Origin: Solea solea
Lineage: Eukaryota; Chordata; Actinopteri; Pleuronectiformes; Soleidae
NCBI RefSeq assembly: GCF_958295425.1
Contig: NC_081148.1
Span: 8,465,466 to 8,529,465, forward strand
DNA length: 64,000 bases
Direction: 5' to 3'
Notes under the pieces: model-generated
What the model was told of the DNA's origin: nothing
The model's database searches: none
Seen by the model: the letters and a program-made list of their open reading frames with translations, nothing else
Part shown: in pieces, positions 34,960-46,919 of the stretch
Position numbering within the stretch: the stretch's first letter is position 1
How the letters are laid out: each line of letters starts with the position of its first letter
Translations under genes and position numbers: made by a program

Positions 34960-35600
34960 TTTCTTCTTTTCTTTTAATTCCTCCTCTCTACTAATTGAAT
35001 CATTGCCATGTGCATCTCAGGAGATGAAATATGTTATTTGGGTGAATTATTTAAATGTAAAAAAAAAAATGTGTTAGCTAATGTAATTAACAGGGAATTA
35101 TCACAGCTGCAGTTCTTTGTAGGGAAGAAGTAATTATATAATCTAACACATTAAATGAGTAAAATGAGCATCACATCTTACACTCAGGCACAGCAGGCGT
35201 TTTTGCATTCATTTCGATCAGCAGTCAGTTTTTATTGCTTCTGTATTGAGGGGAAAACAATGAAATGTCACTTTTGCAATTAAAGGGCGCTGCTCAATGT
35301 TTGGAAGGAGAGAAACGGCAAAAAAGAAAAGCGTGCAAAGAAGCAGACCGAATGTCGAACCTTCCAACATACTGAATTCATTTTCACAATGCTGTGTGTG
35401 CAAGTCATCAAGTAAAATAACCAGCAGTACACCAAGCACGGCTCTGAAATATGTGCTTTGCAAGCAGTCTGTAATTAGTATCTTTAAAATGCATGCAGCA
35501 CTCCTCCACAAAATGAAATTAGAGGAAGATTCCATTCACCTGAGCAAGATGAAACCTTTTTTTTCCATTTCCAAAATGAAAGCTAAAAGCTAAATTAAGT
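34960..35600. promoter_or_regulatory. Possible regulatory sequence, AT-rich
   Basis: Includes 'ctaattgaatcattgccatg', 'gctaatgtaattaacaggga' and 'agaagtaattatataatcta', a cluster of homeodomain-type words. The 98- and 105-codon frames on opposite strands at 35218-35593 mirror each other and have no domain. Confidence 0.22.
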
Positions 35601-35800
35601 CATACACAAGGCTAATGCCAAACCTAAGTTAATAAACCTGTGGTGTATGCATGAGGCGGTGACCTTTCTAGTCCTCCCACCCATTCACATGGGGTTGCTT
35701 TCATTCGGCAACAGCTGTGACAAAATGTAAATATACATGTAAATGTCATTCACTTACAGTCAAATCCACCATCCCTGTTTTCCCTGACTTGGTCGGTAAA

Positions 35801-36028
35801 ATGGCCACCAGTGTGGTCTCCAAAGGCAGACAGCTTACTGATAAATGTCTCCCTGAATTAATTTCTACAGCAATGAAAACCCAAGAATTTTGCGATGAAG
35901 AGGTCTTGGAAAGGACACCGCTTGGTAAACCCTCGAAGGGAGGATGGTCTGGAAACCCTCTATTTTGTTGCTTTGTAGTCCAAAGGCAATACGAGCTGTG
36001 GCTGAAAGTAGGTTTTTATACAGACTGA
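35801..36028 (+). other. 75-codon open frame, unrecognised
   Basis: From the ATG at 35801 (aaaATGGCC) the frame encodes a mixed-composition peptide beginning MATSVVSKGRQLTDK and ending WLKVGFYTD. It is one of the more protein-like chance candidates, but it has no recognised motif and no splice context. Confidence 0.12.
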
Positions 36029-36568
36029 TGTTTTGGTTCCTGCAGTTGCCAAGTGGTGAAGGGCTAAGTGGAGATAATGTGTCCTTGTAGCTCATCAGAG
36101 TGAAGGCGATGTGGGCGGCATGCTTGGTGGACAGATGGCCAAAAATCACATGAAAGATACTGCACACTGACCTTCCCGTGTTTACACGAAGAATCCACAA
36201 ACAGTAGTACAAATTAACTGGAGGGTCATATTTTGGTGGACCCCTTTAGACTGTTTATGGCTCTTCAAATAAAACAGCCTCGAAAAAAATGCCATTCTGT
36301 GTTGTGCACTGAATTCAGGCTATTTTAACAAGCTTATGATACTCACCTACCACGGTAAAATTAAAATAACCATTAGTGACACATTTTTAGTGTGGGCAAT
36401 CCACACTGGAGTTATTTTCTCAAGAGACAACACTTACAGTTAAATGCCACACTATATTCTGTAACTGGCCCAAACCTAGACATACTAAACTAGACCTTGA
36501 CTTAAATTCCAACCTTAAACCTAAAACCAAACCTGAACTCTCTTTGAAGACAGCTCTTCAATTTCCGA

Positions 36569-36858
36569 ACACACACACACACCGCACACACACACAGGTT
36601 TGCACAGCTATTCTTGTTGGGGCACTGCACGGAATTCCATGCATGTGGACACCCTAAACAAAGCATTATCCCTAACCTTAATCATAACAAGTCAATGCCT
36701 AATCCTAACCTTAACATAACCACAATTCAAATCTTAGAAATGAACATCACAAATGATGTTCTGCCTCATTAGGACTTCAAGTCCTGTCAAGGTTAGTGTT
36801 TATGCAAGAAAAGGTCCTAACGAGGCAACAAATACATGAACGCACACACACACAAACA
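36569..36858 (+). mobile_element. Short element M1, copy a, bracketed by CA tracts
   Basis: The core (about 36598-36838) is the reverse complement of 45760-46015 along its whole length. Shared words include 'gcacagctattctt', 'aatgcctaatcctaacctta', 'aaatcttag', 'gttctgcctcatt' and 'aaaggtcctaa'. The ends form imperfect inverted repeats ('tattcttgttggggcact' against 'tatttgttgcctcgttagga' read from the other end). A CA tract lies on both outer sides (36569-36597 and 36841-36858). It looks like a MITE-type element that carries, or inserts into, CA repeats. Confidence 0.75.
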
Positions 36859-37012
36859 CGCACAAAGGGGCACCAGACAGGACTTGGAAGGGGTCCTGGA
36901 CACTGTCATGGGTCCACACGTCAAATGAGCCGGGGAGCCAAACAACAACAATAACAACAGGAGTTAGAACATATGGGGTTCTGTACCAGCTGAGAAGAGC
37001 CACTAAGGTCTC

Positions 37013-37015
<3 letters not shown>

Positions 37016-37072
<57 letters not shown>
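37016..37072. repeat. (TG)28 microsatellite
   Basis: 57 bp of perfect TG repeat, the longest dinucleotide array in the window. It accounts for poly-Thr-His type frames. Confidence 0.99.
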
Positions 37073-37074
<2 letters not shown>

Positions 37075-37079
37075 GATAA

Positions 37080-37700
37080 TAACATTGGTGCCTAGAGAGA
37101 TGGACGAAAGGAAAACATGTGGTTGAGAGAAAGAAGACAAGAGAATTAAAGTCGGCGTTGCAGGACACAAGCTCTTTTCAAGCACTTTTATTGTCTTGCC
37201 TTTTCTTTTCTTTACTTTTTAAGGTGTTCTATGCATCTGATATTTCTGGACAACTGTCCAAATGTATTTTAGCATGGAAGCCTCATCCAGTACTAATAAA
37301 AACTGACACCAGGGTGGAAAAGACACGTGCATGCACATTAACTATCACATCTGTTTTAGCTGCTCCGGGTCTTTGCTTATTTTGAGCACATTTAGTGAAA
37401 ATGTGTTCCTTCCAGAACTGAATGAATTCAGGCATCACACTGACTTTCATCCGTCTTTCTCCTGTTCGCTGTAATTATTTACTCTGCTTCTCACCAAAAA
37501 CCTTTTGCCAAATGAATCATTAGAACTCACATCATTAGAATTGCCAAATATTTAGAGTCTCCAGCTTCTCAAATCTAAGTTTGCTGGACTCTGTCAGACC
37601 TGACTGAGGGAGCGTGTGAGTGTATACAGCTGCAGCACAAGAACGGGCGGGGACAAAAAACATTGATCCCATCAAACTACTGAACGACCATGTTTTTGAA
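37080..37700. other. Non-coding stretch, nothing recognised
   Basis: Unique sequence between the TG array and repeat R2. Confidence 0.4.
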
Positions 37701-37706
37701 GCAGTT

Positions 37707-37945
37707 GAATTCACTTGTGAAACTTTTTGTGGGTACTTTGCGTTTTCAGTCGTACTCAAACCTGTTTCACTTTTACTAGTGCAATGTTACTTTTGCCTCC
37801 GTCCGCCTCGATGTCAAACGAGTCACTTTCTCTGTGCAGTGCAGGAATGTTGGTGGTCGAGACAAGCTCTAAACACCGCAAACTGAGGAATACTTACTTA
37901 ATCAGCATTGTGTGAACTCATTTGACAGTGGTTTGAATGTGACAG
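37707..37945 (+). repeat. Dispersed repeat R2, copy 2
   Basis: Same orientation and block order as copy 1 at 985-1238. It lacks the upstream CCAAT array and P2RX7-like fragment. An 88-codon frame overlaps it (37620-37886) and is not supported as a gene. Confidence 0.6.
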
Positions 37946-37949
37946 ACAT

Positions 37950-39900
37950 TTGTTTGCCGCAAAATGAAATCAGTAAGTAGGGAGAGGGTGCACTGCTGTT
38001 CCTTACGTCAAACACACTTTATAATTATTGAATCTATTTCTTATGCTACAAACTATTTACAACGAATATTGAAAACATTATTTGGTGATATAATTACAGA
38101 AGTTTCAGCAAACTGATGTCAAAACTATGGCCGTCTATAACATCTGAATAAACTCCACTGTTAATGTTTGCATCCAGTATAGCCTGGTAACCAACAATAC
38201 AAAAACTGGGTGACAATAGGGCTATTTGCAAGCTTTAGGAACCATCTAAACAATGGCTTTTACTTTCTAATCTAGTAGTATACTAAGTATACATATAGAG
38301 ACACAACACTGCATAAAGTACTCGAGTTTCAGACACGTATATACAAAGAAATGGAGCACACATAGCGTTAACCAGACATGTGCCTAAACACTAACAGTAC
38401 ACACTCGGACCCTTATTCCAGCTGAAAGGCCCACTTGTAATGCTATCATTCTCAAAGTCAACTTTTGCACTTTTGCTTCTATAATCCCAATTACAGAGCT
38501 CATTCAAAATGATGGATAATGCCTCTCGTGGTGCCTAGTGAAAACAATTTGGCTGCTGTACTTGTGGGGGGGGTGGAACCTAAGAGGAGCGCCGCGCCGT
38601 ACACATCATTTTTCAGCTTACATTTACGGGGCTCATAAGAGCATGGGTTGTAAAGTGACTTCTGGGCGAGTTGATTTTGGCCAAAATGGGCTGTTGTTTT
38701 CCCTGAGAATAAGGACACACGTAGTCATGGAGAGGGAGAGGAGAAGGGGAATAGTGTGAGGTAAGATATGAAGTCAAGAGAATCGGGAACAAACCAAATA
38801 TACTCAAAGACAGGCAGGAAAACAAACCACCACCCAGTGAGAGAAAGTAAGGATCCTGAACCACAATTGCAGACTTCAGGCTACATAATTTGGATTGAAT
38901 CTTTCAACAAGAGGCTGGTGTGGTGTGGTGTGGTGTGGTGTAGCCTACACACAGGGCTAGTATCACCGGGTTCCTGCTGACATGACTACTGGGAGTGTGT
39001 GGAGTAATTCCTGCAGCCATGGGTTATACCAGGGTTTTTTGGTTTGGCACATACTGATGTTTCCACAGCACAAGGATGTTTTCATGTCATACACTTCTGT
39101 TCACTGTGCTTTTCTTTATATGTATTTTTTTTCTACGCTTTTGTAATTTTCCGCCCAATTGTTGAGTGAATTTTAGTGAACTTTTTAAATTTTATATAAT
39201 TTATAAAAGGCTGTCAGCTGCGTTAGAACATATAACACCCAGAGGAAAGGAGCACTTCTTGTTATTGCAAATTAAGTTTAGTAAAGACTGAAACTAAATG
39301 AAACATAAAGAAAAGGAAATAAGATCCTTCAATTATCTCACAATGGTGAAAGAGGTCTTAATGCCCTTAATTTTTGTTTAATCTGTAACTAAATATGTGT
39401 TTTTGTTTGTTGGCAAAGCCATTCTTCAAGACTTATTCAAAGGCTACAAAAAACCAAACAGTTTCTAGTTTAATGTGATTATGCACTTATACAAACATAC
39501 TTTTACATACCTTTTACGTTTAGTTTTAGTTGCGCAAAGACAAAACAAAACTCAGGTATCAACCATTATAGACTGATCTAATACAGACATCCCTGTCTGG
39601 TGATAAGCAAGGGCATTTCTAATTGAAAATGATTATTATAGTATTATTGAAATTGACAATACATTTAGGAAAAGCATATTATATGTGGCACCACTATTTT
39701 TACCAGAAAATGTTTCTCTCATCCTATTCTTCTGGATCATCTCCCCATCTCTTTGCCCAGAGACAGTATATGATGGACGTAGCCTTCTGAGCCAAGGAAG
39801 TAGCAGCACCAGTGGGCGATTCTCACTTCTCACTTGATTTCTAACGTCCTCAAACCTTTTCCCAAGGGGTTAATATTCTCTTGGAGGAAAATAGGACATG
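37950..39900. other. Non-coding stretch
   Basis: Contains a (TGGTG)5 pentamer at 38916-38941 and a GC spot near 38585-38600. No gene or named element. Confidence 0.45.
38916..38941. repeat. (TGGTG)5 minisatellite-like repeat
   Basis: Five tandem pentamers. Confidence 0.95.
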
Positions 39901-39925
39901 GTGCACATCACATGAGTGGACATCA

Positions 39926-40010
39926 GTGTAATTGACAGCTGGTATCATCCAATAGGAGCCTATAGTTGCAAGTGACACCAGTGAACTTCTGGTTTCCAAA
40001 ACGGACATGG
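39926..40010 (+). repeat. Dispersed repeat R4, copy a
   Basis: 'attgacagctggtatcatcc', 'gttgcaagtgac' and 'gaacttctggtttccaaaac' match the block order at 49921-50002 in the same orientation. A repeat of this kind ('attgacagct', 'cttccggtttcc') is familiar from fish genomes; the family name is unknown. Confidence 0.6.
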
Positions 40011-40079
40011 CAGCAGTCAAATCACAAACCTCCTGGCTTCACTATGGGAGTTTGTTTTACAGCTGGTGAAGTATCTCCT

Positions 40080-40406
40080 CTGCTGGTGTTTCTGTCTTCC
40101 CCCTTAACTCTCCCATGTTCCTCTCTTTTTGACTCTCTTTTCCTTTTACTGCCCTCTATAGCCTGTCATTACCCTCATTTTAACCCTCTTTCCTTCATTT
40201 CACCCCATCTTTCTTCCTTCTCCTGTAGGCCTTTTCTTTGGCGCCTTTATTATTCTTCTCCATCTCGCCTTTGTTCCTCACCACTTTCTCTCCCGTATCA
40301 CCACCACATTTCTCTCCTTTTACTCTCCTACTGTGACCCCCAGATTTTACTTCTCCTCTCTCCCTTCCCCATTATTACCCCCATACACACACACACACAC
40401 ACACAC
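40080..40406. repeat. Pyrimidine tract ending in (CA)n
   Basis: About 300 bp of C/T-rich sequence and a CA repeat at 40384-40406. It explains the 167-codon Ser/Leu/Pro-rich frame that covers it. Confidence 0.9.
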
Positions 40407-40409
40407 TCC

Positions 40410-40640
40410 TGCATCCTAGTGGCCATTCCCCAGGCAGTTGGGTGCGGAGGGCGCTGGCTGGTGGGGTGATGGATGACCATTAAGGCAGCTTATTGGAAAC
40501 AGTCTGATTTATGGGCAAGCACTGCCTCGGACTAATGGCTTCATTTCTTTCTGCCGCCACATGATGTCACAGCCAAGGTCACCGCGGCAACGGCCCCCCT
40601 TTGTTGTGGTTTTGCTCGCTGATGACCTGAGAGGGATGGA
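40410..40640. promoter_or_regulatory. Enhancer-like segment
   Basis: Unique, GC-balanced text including 'gatgaccattaaggcagctt', 'actaatggcttcatttcttt' and 'aaggtcaccgcggcaacggc'. It sits between simple repeats and is non-coding. Confidence 0.3.
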
Positions 40641-40905
40641 GAGAGCGAGAGAGAGATGAAGGAGGGGACAGGGAAGAGGTTGTGAGGTTTGTTTGTAAAA
40701 GCAGAGAGGTGATGTATGAGTGTGTGCAGGTGAAACGAGTCACGTTCACAGAAATGCTTTTTATTTTGCAAATTTTGTTAGTTATGGAAAAAGTGTTTTT
40801 ACTGTTTATCTTTCATGCACCTTTCTTTACCCTACCTCACTTGCACTTGTAGTTTTTCCCCTTGCACTCTCCTCCTGTCTTTCCTCCCTTCTTGCCTCAG
40901 CAAGG

Positions 40906-40935
40906 CACACATACACACACACACGCACACACACA
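40906..40935. repeat. Interrupted (CA)n microsatellite
   Basis: CA units broken by AT and GC. Confidence 0.95.
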
Positions 40936-40939
40936 GAGC

Positions 40940-41330
40940 TTTATGGCCTTCCCTCAGACAGCTATTATTCACTTCTACTTTAAATGAGTGCCGTCAAATA
41001 TATGGGTCCCACCATTTAGAAGCCGATCAATAAAAATGCCATTAGGGGAGGAGTAAAAAATGCTGATATTAGTGAAGCTCAAAACAAAATATTTGATTTT
41101 TCCCTCTGATAGTTAGCGAGACGGCGCTCTTGGATGAGGCTTCGAGCAGATATTAAGTCAGTGGGATTCGGGTGCTGGGCGGTTTGAAGGTGTGGCAGTC
41201 AGTTATTTACCCAGGGACGTTTATTCAAAGCGCCGCGCGATATCCCCATCTGCCAGTCAACACGAAACTCATCAGGTTACGTCTCAGGAGGTGGCAGTTA
41301 TAGGTTGGAAGGCGCAGGGAGTTTTCAGAG
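40940..41330. promoter_or_regulatory. Enhancer-like block
   Basis: Unique complex sequence with CpG-bearing words ('gttagcgagacggcgctctt', 'gcgccgcgcgatatcc') and AT-rich words ('gatattagtgaagctc', 'cagttatttacccaggga'). No frame or repeat explains it. Confidence 0.33.
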
Positions 41331-41339
41331 CTGTTCTTC

Positions 41340-43810
41340 GATACAAATGATTTTTAAATTCTCGGGCAATATGTTAAATTAGGTTAGGAACAGTCTAGAT
41401 CTTTAGATCAGTGTGTGGTGCCTCAATATCTGTGCTTTACAAGTGAATTGGCTTGCACTGGTAGAAAGCAGCACCCAGGTTCAGATTTGGGTGCAGCAGT
41501 AGATGGGATAGAGCTGCCTTCTACTTAAATGGAAAAATGCAATAAAATACAGGTGTTGGAAATTGCATTCATCAGAACTAAAGTGAAAAATACAAAGTAT
41601 TTCCTGAACAGCAGGGAGACAGCTGTTATCCTGTTATGTTTCAGGATTTCTTGGGTTTGTGGTTTTATACTGCCACTGCGGCAGCTGCTTGAGTTGTGGA
41701 TTTGCCTGGATAAATCAGGCGACACAGGTCACTAATTTTGATGGATAAAGCTTGTGGCTGCTATGACTTCAGATTAAAACAGAATCACATAAAAGGTCTT
41801 GCTGAGCAATTTGCAGGGAGCGAGAAATGCTCATTCCTAAGCCTGAAACATCACTGAAACTGACACTGCAGCACAAGACTTGAAAAATGCTTTGTTTTGT
41901 CCACGAAAACTGGTGTTCACATTTTTTTTCTTTATTACTTGAATTGTGTGATGTCGGTTTCTTATTGCTATAATTTTCTACGGCATGGTGCGGTGCTGCT
42001 TTTGGTTTTCAGTGGACATATTTAGTTTTTGTCGCTCTCTAGTCATGTGTTTGTGTGCCTCAGCAGTCTGTAAACGCATACCCATGTGTGTGCTTTCTGA
42101 GATTAGCTCCGTTTTTTCTCCACGTACCGTCCACGAGCATAGATGGATGCAGGGAAAACCTTTGCGCCCGTTTGTTTTGTTTAGGTGAGTTTGAGCACCT
42201 TGGCTCTGTGCAAATACAGGCGTCTGACATCATTGGTGATTTATTTACCGACAACAGACGTTCAGTATGGACCACCAGGTGCTGGAAACTAGAGATCCTC
42301 AGTCTCTCGCAAACACTCAAATTTGTACTGGCATCACGGTGGATGCCTTGTTTAGGCACTCACTATGAATGAACCCACTCATGTGGACAAAACATTATCT
42401 TAACTACAATATGACCAATATGACTAATGACCAAGACAGTAGGCTGAATAAGCTGTTATCTCCTTGATTCTTCTACTATTATTTTTTTTTGATGCTTAAT
42501 TATTGATTTATTTTGCACAATGAAGACATTTCTGCGGCAAGCATGAGTATGAAAAATATTATGTTATTTTAATTCAGAAGTATTAGCACTTTATATAAGT
42601 AATATATCAGTATTAGCATTTTTATTATTGCTCTGTTAACTACCCCTTAGTCAATAGCATGTGACACTTACCTAAATACAATTTCTTGGTTCATTAGTAC
42701 TTCATTTTGTGAAACCTATATAATTTTTAGCCCTCTAAAACCCAATCAATGCCATTTACATTCACACTTAATAATCACACACATATACATTCATTAGAAT
42801 GTGCTGCACAACATTCACTGTGGATATTGGCTCATGAAGTGTGTATCAAGTATCAAGTCATTTTTCACACCCCATTTATGACATTAGTATTTATCTATTG
42901 GGAAAGTTTGTCTTTGCAGAGTTGCACTCCATATTTCATGATTATTTAAAAACATGGGCCACACATGCACCATATGTCATGCCTTGTAAAATGACATGTA
43001 TCTTGGCTGATGATGAAGACAATTAAACAAATTGCTCTCTCCTTTCCATCTCAAAAAACAAAAACAAAATTGGACTTGTGTTCGCCCATGACTAATTTAC
43101 TTCAGTACACAGCTGGCTTTACATAAAAACAGCTAATTATGTTGAAAAACTTAATCGACAATGGCACCATTATTCAAATGTTCCTCTTAGAGAGCAACAT
43201 AAAATAACTTTGACTCTGGTCCAACCGTTTGATATGCAAGTTCTAAACAAAACCCAATGTTTTAAAAGTATCCCTTTAAGAATCTGTCCATGAACTGGAG
43301 TGATGGTAAACGAACACAACAGGGAAAAAAACAAACAAACTCCAGGATGAGGATATTTCTCTTTCCTCTGTCGGCTGATGTATGTGGAAAACAACATATG
43401 TGTACAGCATATACCTCGCATGTGTAGGTGTGGCTGCAGGCTGGAGCCACAGACCAGGCAACAACACACACCCTTAAACCTCAGGCTGCCGCCCACCAAG
43501 CAATCCTCCGTGCCGGCACAGTGGCTCACTCGTGATTTATGATGAATCCCTCTCTCAATTTGTCACTGATGGCAGGAATGTATAATTCAGAACATTTTCT
43601 ATTTTGCTGTGTGTTGGTTCCCTCTTTCCACCCCCACACCCAACCAATATCACTCTTGTTCTATTAATTTGCTGCATGAACAGGAAATGTTGCGCATGTT
43701 TTTCATGAAAATAGTTCTTATTACATGATGGACCTTTCTCGAAATAAGACAACATTTCTGTCTGTATGAAATGTTTAATTTGTTTGTGAGTGAGTGAGTC
43801 CTTTCATGTT
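41340..43810. other. Non-coding stretch, nothing firm
   Basis: AT-rich DNA. The frames of 100-119 codons at 42055-42372 and 43170-43529 have no motif or splice support. Confidence 0.45.
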
Positions 43811-43816
43811 ACTTCA

Positions 43817-43858
<42 letters not shown>

Positions 43859-43859
43859 T
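43817..43859. repeat. Compound (GT)n(GA)n microsatellite
   Basis: About nine GT units pass directly into about twelve GA units. Confidence 0.97.
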
Positions 43860-44244
43860 AATGAGATAAATGTTTCCTAAATTCATGTTAACATGGAACA
43901 CATTTTAACAGTGAACATCATCAGAGGTTTCCTCACCAGTGATGCCTGTTTGCTCAGTGTGAATCCATGCATCAGGTTTTGGTTTTTCGGCCCACAAATC
44001 AAGCCTGTAAACCATTATTTATTATTTATTTGTTTAATTTTGTTATTTTGTTTCTTAAGCACTTGGTTAAGGTAAGCCAAGAGGGTTTTTAGTCAACAGT
44101 GACTTGAATAGTGTTATATATGCTAGAAGAGCACAGCACTTCCATGACCAAGGAAAAGTTACAACTCTACATAATCCTGGCATCCCCAAAGTGGATTTTG
44201 CAAAACAAATAACTAATATACTGTATAAACACACAAGAGACTGC

Positions 44245-44640
44245 AGGGTTTGTGTCACAATCTCGATTGTAAATCGCACATTGATCGAAACAATGTCACA
44301 ATCTCGACCTTCGAAAGCAAAGGTGGAATCGAGGATTCAACCACGCCCCCAGTGTGACCTCCTGCAGGCGTGCCAGAGGGAAAAAACAGTGGTGTAATTA
44401 TAGCCATTGTAGCACGATTACATGTTACCTCCTCCCGTTAACCTGAAGCTGCTGCCAACTAATAGTAATCATGGCAACTGCCCATTTGGGCGACAGATTG
44501 ACCAAACTCGAACCACGGTGTGTAAGCTATGTTATGTGCATGTAGCGAAGCAGAGCAAAAGATCGAGAATTGAATCGAATCGTGACTTAAAATTTAAAAA
44601 TGTAATCAAATCAAGGATTTGGAGAATCGTGACACCCCTC
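44245..44640. mobile_element. MITE-like element with terminal inverted repeats
   Basis: The left end reads 'agggtttgtgtcacaatctc'. The right end, read on the minus strand, gives 'aggggtgtcacgattctcc'. Both share GTGTCAC(A/G)AT. Inside are many 'atcg' words ('gaattgaatcgaatcgtgac'), which recalls 'gtgtcacgattc' DNA-transposon repeats in fish. No transposase. Target duplications are not resolved. The 97-codon frame inside is not a gene. Confidence 0.5.
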
Positions 44641-44800
44641 TTTTTGAGGATGGTCTGGTCAATTTCTTCTATGATTCTCTATGCCAACATGTATGTACTG
44701 TGTGTATTTTATATTTGGCCTCAGTCTGCTGGTAGCGGCAGCCAGGCCTTATCCCAGTGGCGAGGTTAAGATTGATGCTGCTCATCTGCTGGAATGGGGC

Positions 44801-44927
44801 TATAAAAGAGAGAGTGTTGGACTGAACGCTCGTCCTCCACCACTTCTTCTCGCTCTCTTTTTCTCCTCTTTCTCACTGCTCATTCTTCTGGTGCAGGAAG
44901 GATCTATTTGTCTATCGTTCTAATAAA
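44801..44927 (+). promoter_or_regulatory. TATA box to polyA module, LTR-like
   Basis: TATAAAAG (44801-44808) is followed about 30 bp on by 'tggactgaacgctcg', where initiation would be expected. A pyrimidine-rich leader and AATAAA at 44922-44927 come next. A promoter with a polyA signal 115-120 bp downstream is the plan of a solo LTR (U3-R-U5). LTR boundaries, primer-binding site and gag-pol were not found, so it could also be an unrelated TATA promoter. Confidence 0.35.
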
Positions 44928-44939
44928 GGAAATTTGAAT

Positions 44940-45750
44940 TTAGATGGGAGACTTAAGACTTGGACTATCTTTATAAGCACTCACTCGTGAGACTTGTTTT
45001 TTCCACAATCTTTTTATGCGATTGCAACATAAGATCCATGTCCAAGAAAATCTGGAACTTTGTTCAAAAATGTGTTCCCATGGTTCCTCTTTGAACATGT
45101 GCCACATTTGGGAAATTAATGTGAAACAAATGCGGGGCAAATGGTGACTCAAGATACTGGCATTCATCCAGACGCCAGGTTTTGCTGATGTTATGCTTTG
45201 TACTTTATGTATCGGTGTTTATATCACATCCTTAGTGCCCAAAGCATAAATCCCTGTGTTGGAAACTTTGTCACAATGAAGCAGTGATCATTTCATACCC
45301 ACCCAGAGTTGCACCGTGGTCAATAGGTCCACTGTCCCCTCAGGTTGTATGGATGTATATAGTAGGTTATACCCTGTGGATCTAGAGAAGAATTAACATG
45401 TTGTGGAGTAAGTGATGGATAGGTTAAAAAGGGGAAACAATATCCACTGGTCTGTGTTGCAATTGTGGGAGAAGTCTGCTTATTTCCCATGGTGCCCTTG
45501 GTGGGTCAGTCACCAATGGTGGTTCATGCACAGCCCTTGCTCACAGACTAATTTAGCATCTTTTAATATTGCATGGAGCTCATTTAAGCGTTGTGGGGTT
45601 GTGCTGTAGTGCACACACATACAAGTGTGCAAACACAGTTTCTCCATTGTAAATGTCCTCCTCTCCAGGTCTCAAGGGTGTATTTTAGGATGTTGCAAAG
45701 GGTTTTGGATTGATGTGGTTACACATTGCAAATGGTGTGTGAGCGTGTGT
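44940..45750. other. Non-coding stretch, nothing recognised
   Basis: Sequence between the LTR-like module and element M1. Its left part could belong to the same insertion. Confidence 0.35.
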
Positions 45751-45754
45751 TTGT

Positions 45755-46030
45755 TTATGTGTGTGTATACTTGTATTTGTTACCTCTTTAGGACCTTTCC
45801 TGGCATAAAGACTGGCCCTGTCAGGACCAGGAATCCAATGAGGCAGAACCTTCTGAGGAACTGGTTAAGTTTGGGGCTAAGATTTGAATGATGTGATTAT
45901 GTTAAGGTCAGGGTCAGGCATTCTCTGGTTTTAGTTATGGTAAGAGGTAACTCTTTGTTTAGAATGGATGGAACTCAATGTGGTGTCCTAAGAAGAATAG
46001 CTGTGCAAACCTGGGTTTGTGTGTGTGTGG
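45755..46030 (-). mobile_element. Short element M1, copy b, bracketed by GT tracts
   Basis: The reverse complement matches copy a at 36598-36838 block for block. GT repeats lie at both ends (about 45755-45768 and 46017-46030), mirroring the CA tracts of copy a. The two copies are in opposite orientation 9 kb apart. Confidence 0.75.
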
Positions 46031-46039
46031 GCGCGCTCG

Positions 46040-46760
46040 TGTGCATCTGCTTTCATACATGCATATTCTCTACTTCTACCAAAATGTGATTCAAACACTC
46101 TTTCTGCTGTTCTGCAAGTCATCAATCATGGTGCCACTTTAATTTATGTGCCACTTCTGGTTGCACTGTCATTTATTTTTTGGGGGAAGAATATCACTGT
46201 TGCACAGCTCTGGGGAGAGGTAACCCCCCCTTGCAGCACAGATATTGCTTTTTAACCCTTTATGGGCTAATGGACATTCACAGTGGCTGCAAAGTAAGCA
46301 ATATATTTTCTGTAGACATGCTTATGAAATGTCACATAAGTTAATTCATAAATGTCACAGTGCCAGTGTCAAATATTAAGTGGTTTAATACACGAACAAA
46401 TTAGCAGAAAACAGAAAAGATCAATGTTGGTTGCTTATTAAAGAAACACCTAAAGACTTATTATGGCTTCATAAAGACGTGCAGCTGTTCCATAACAATT
46501 TTGACCCTCTTCTGTCATGTGCAGCAGAATCAGGAACCAGAGGTCAAGGGTTATAAGTTGAGGGGTCATGCAAGTCATGACTGGATGAGGTCAATGTGAG
46601 GTTACTTCCGTTTGGGAATCCAGACTATTCCTGTCCATCACACAAGGGGACCTCTTCCACCTGGAGCCTCTGTCCAAGTCCCTGCTGTCAGAGTGATGTA
46701 CAGCAGAAGGCAATTGATGCTGAGGGTGAAAGAGATTGGAGGGAGTCTGTTGGTGGAAAA
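46040..46760. other. Non-coding stretch, nothing recognised
   Basis: No gene, RNA or named repeat seen. Confidence 0.4.

Positions 46761-46764
<4 letters not shown>

Positions 46765-46807
<43 letters not shown>
46765..46807. repeat. (AC)21 microsatellite
   Basis: 43 bp of perfect AC repeat. Confidence 0.98.
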
Positions 46808-46808
<1 letters not shown>

Positions 46809-46891
46809 CTCATACTCCCCTTTCAACATCTTACACATTCCACAAAAGGTTTACAAGGTTATTTCCAACATGTATGCCTGCTGGCTCCTTA

Positions 46892-46915
46892 ATATATAGA
46901 TAGTTATCTATATAT
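46892..46915. repeat. AT-rich hairpin
   Basis: Arms ATATATAGATA and TATCTATATAT (11 bp) around a 2-nt centre. Confidence 0.85.
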
Positions 46916-46919
46916 ATGT

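Noticed and set aside
35218..35593. 98- and 105-codon overlapping frames on opposite strands
   Set aside because: Mirror frames without motif or splice support, in sequence with enhancer-like composition.
36655..36725. 'ccctaacctta'-type words as interstitial telomere sequence
   Set aside because: The units are irregular and belong to the M1 element, whose second copy has the same words; there is no TTAGGG array.
36800..37168. 122-codon minus-strand frame
   Set aside because: Created by the (TG)28 array, read as alternating Thr-His.
39966..40469. 167-codon plus-strand frame
   Set aside because: Most of it is a C/T-rich tract and a CA repeat, giving a Ser/Leu/Pro/His-rich translation of low complexity.
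44104..44397. 97-codon plus-strand frame
   Set aside because: Lies across the left end of a MITE; no transposase motif.
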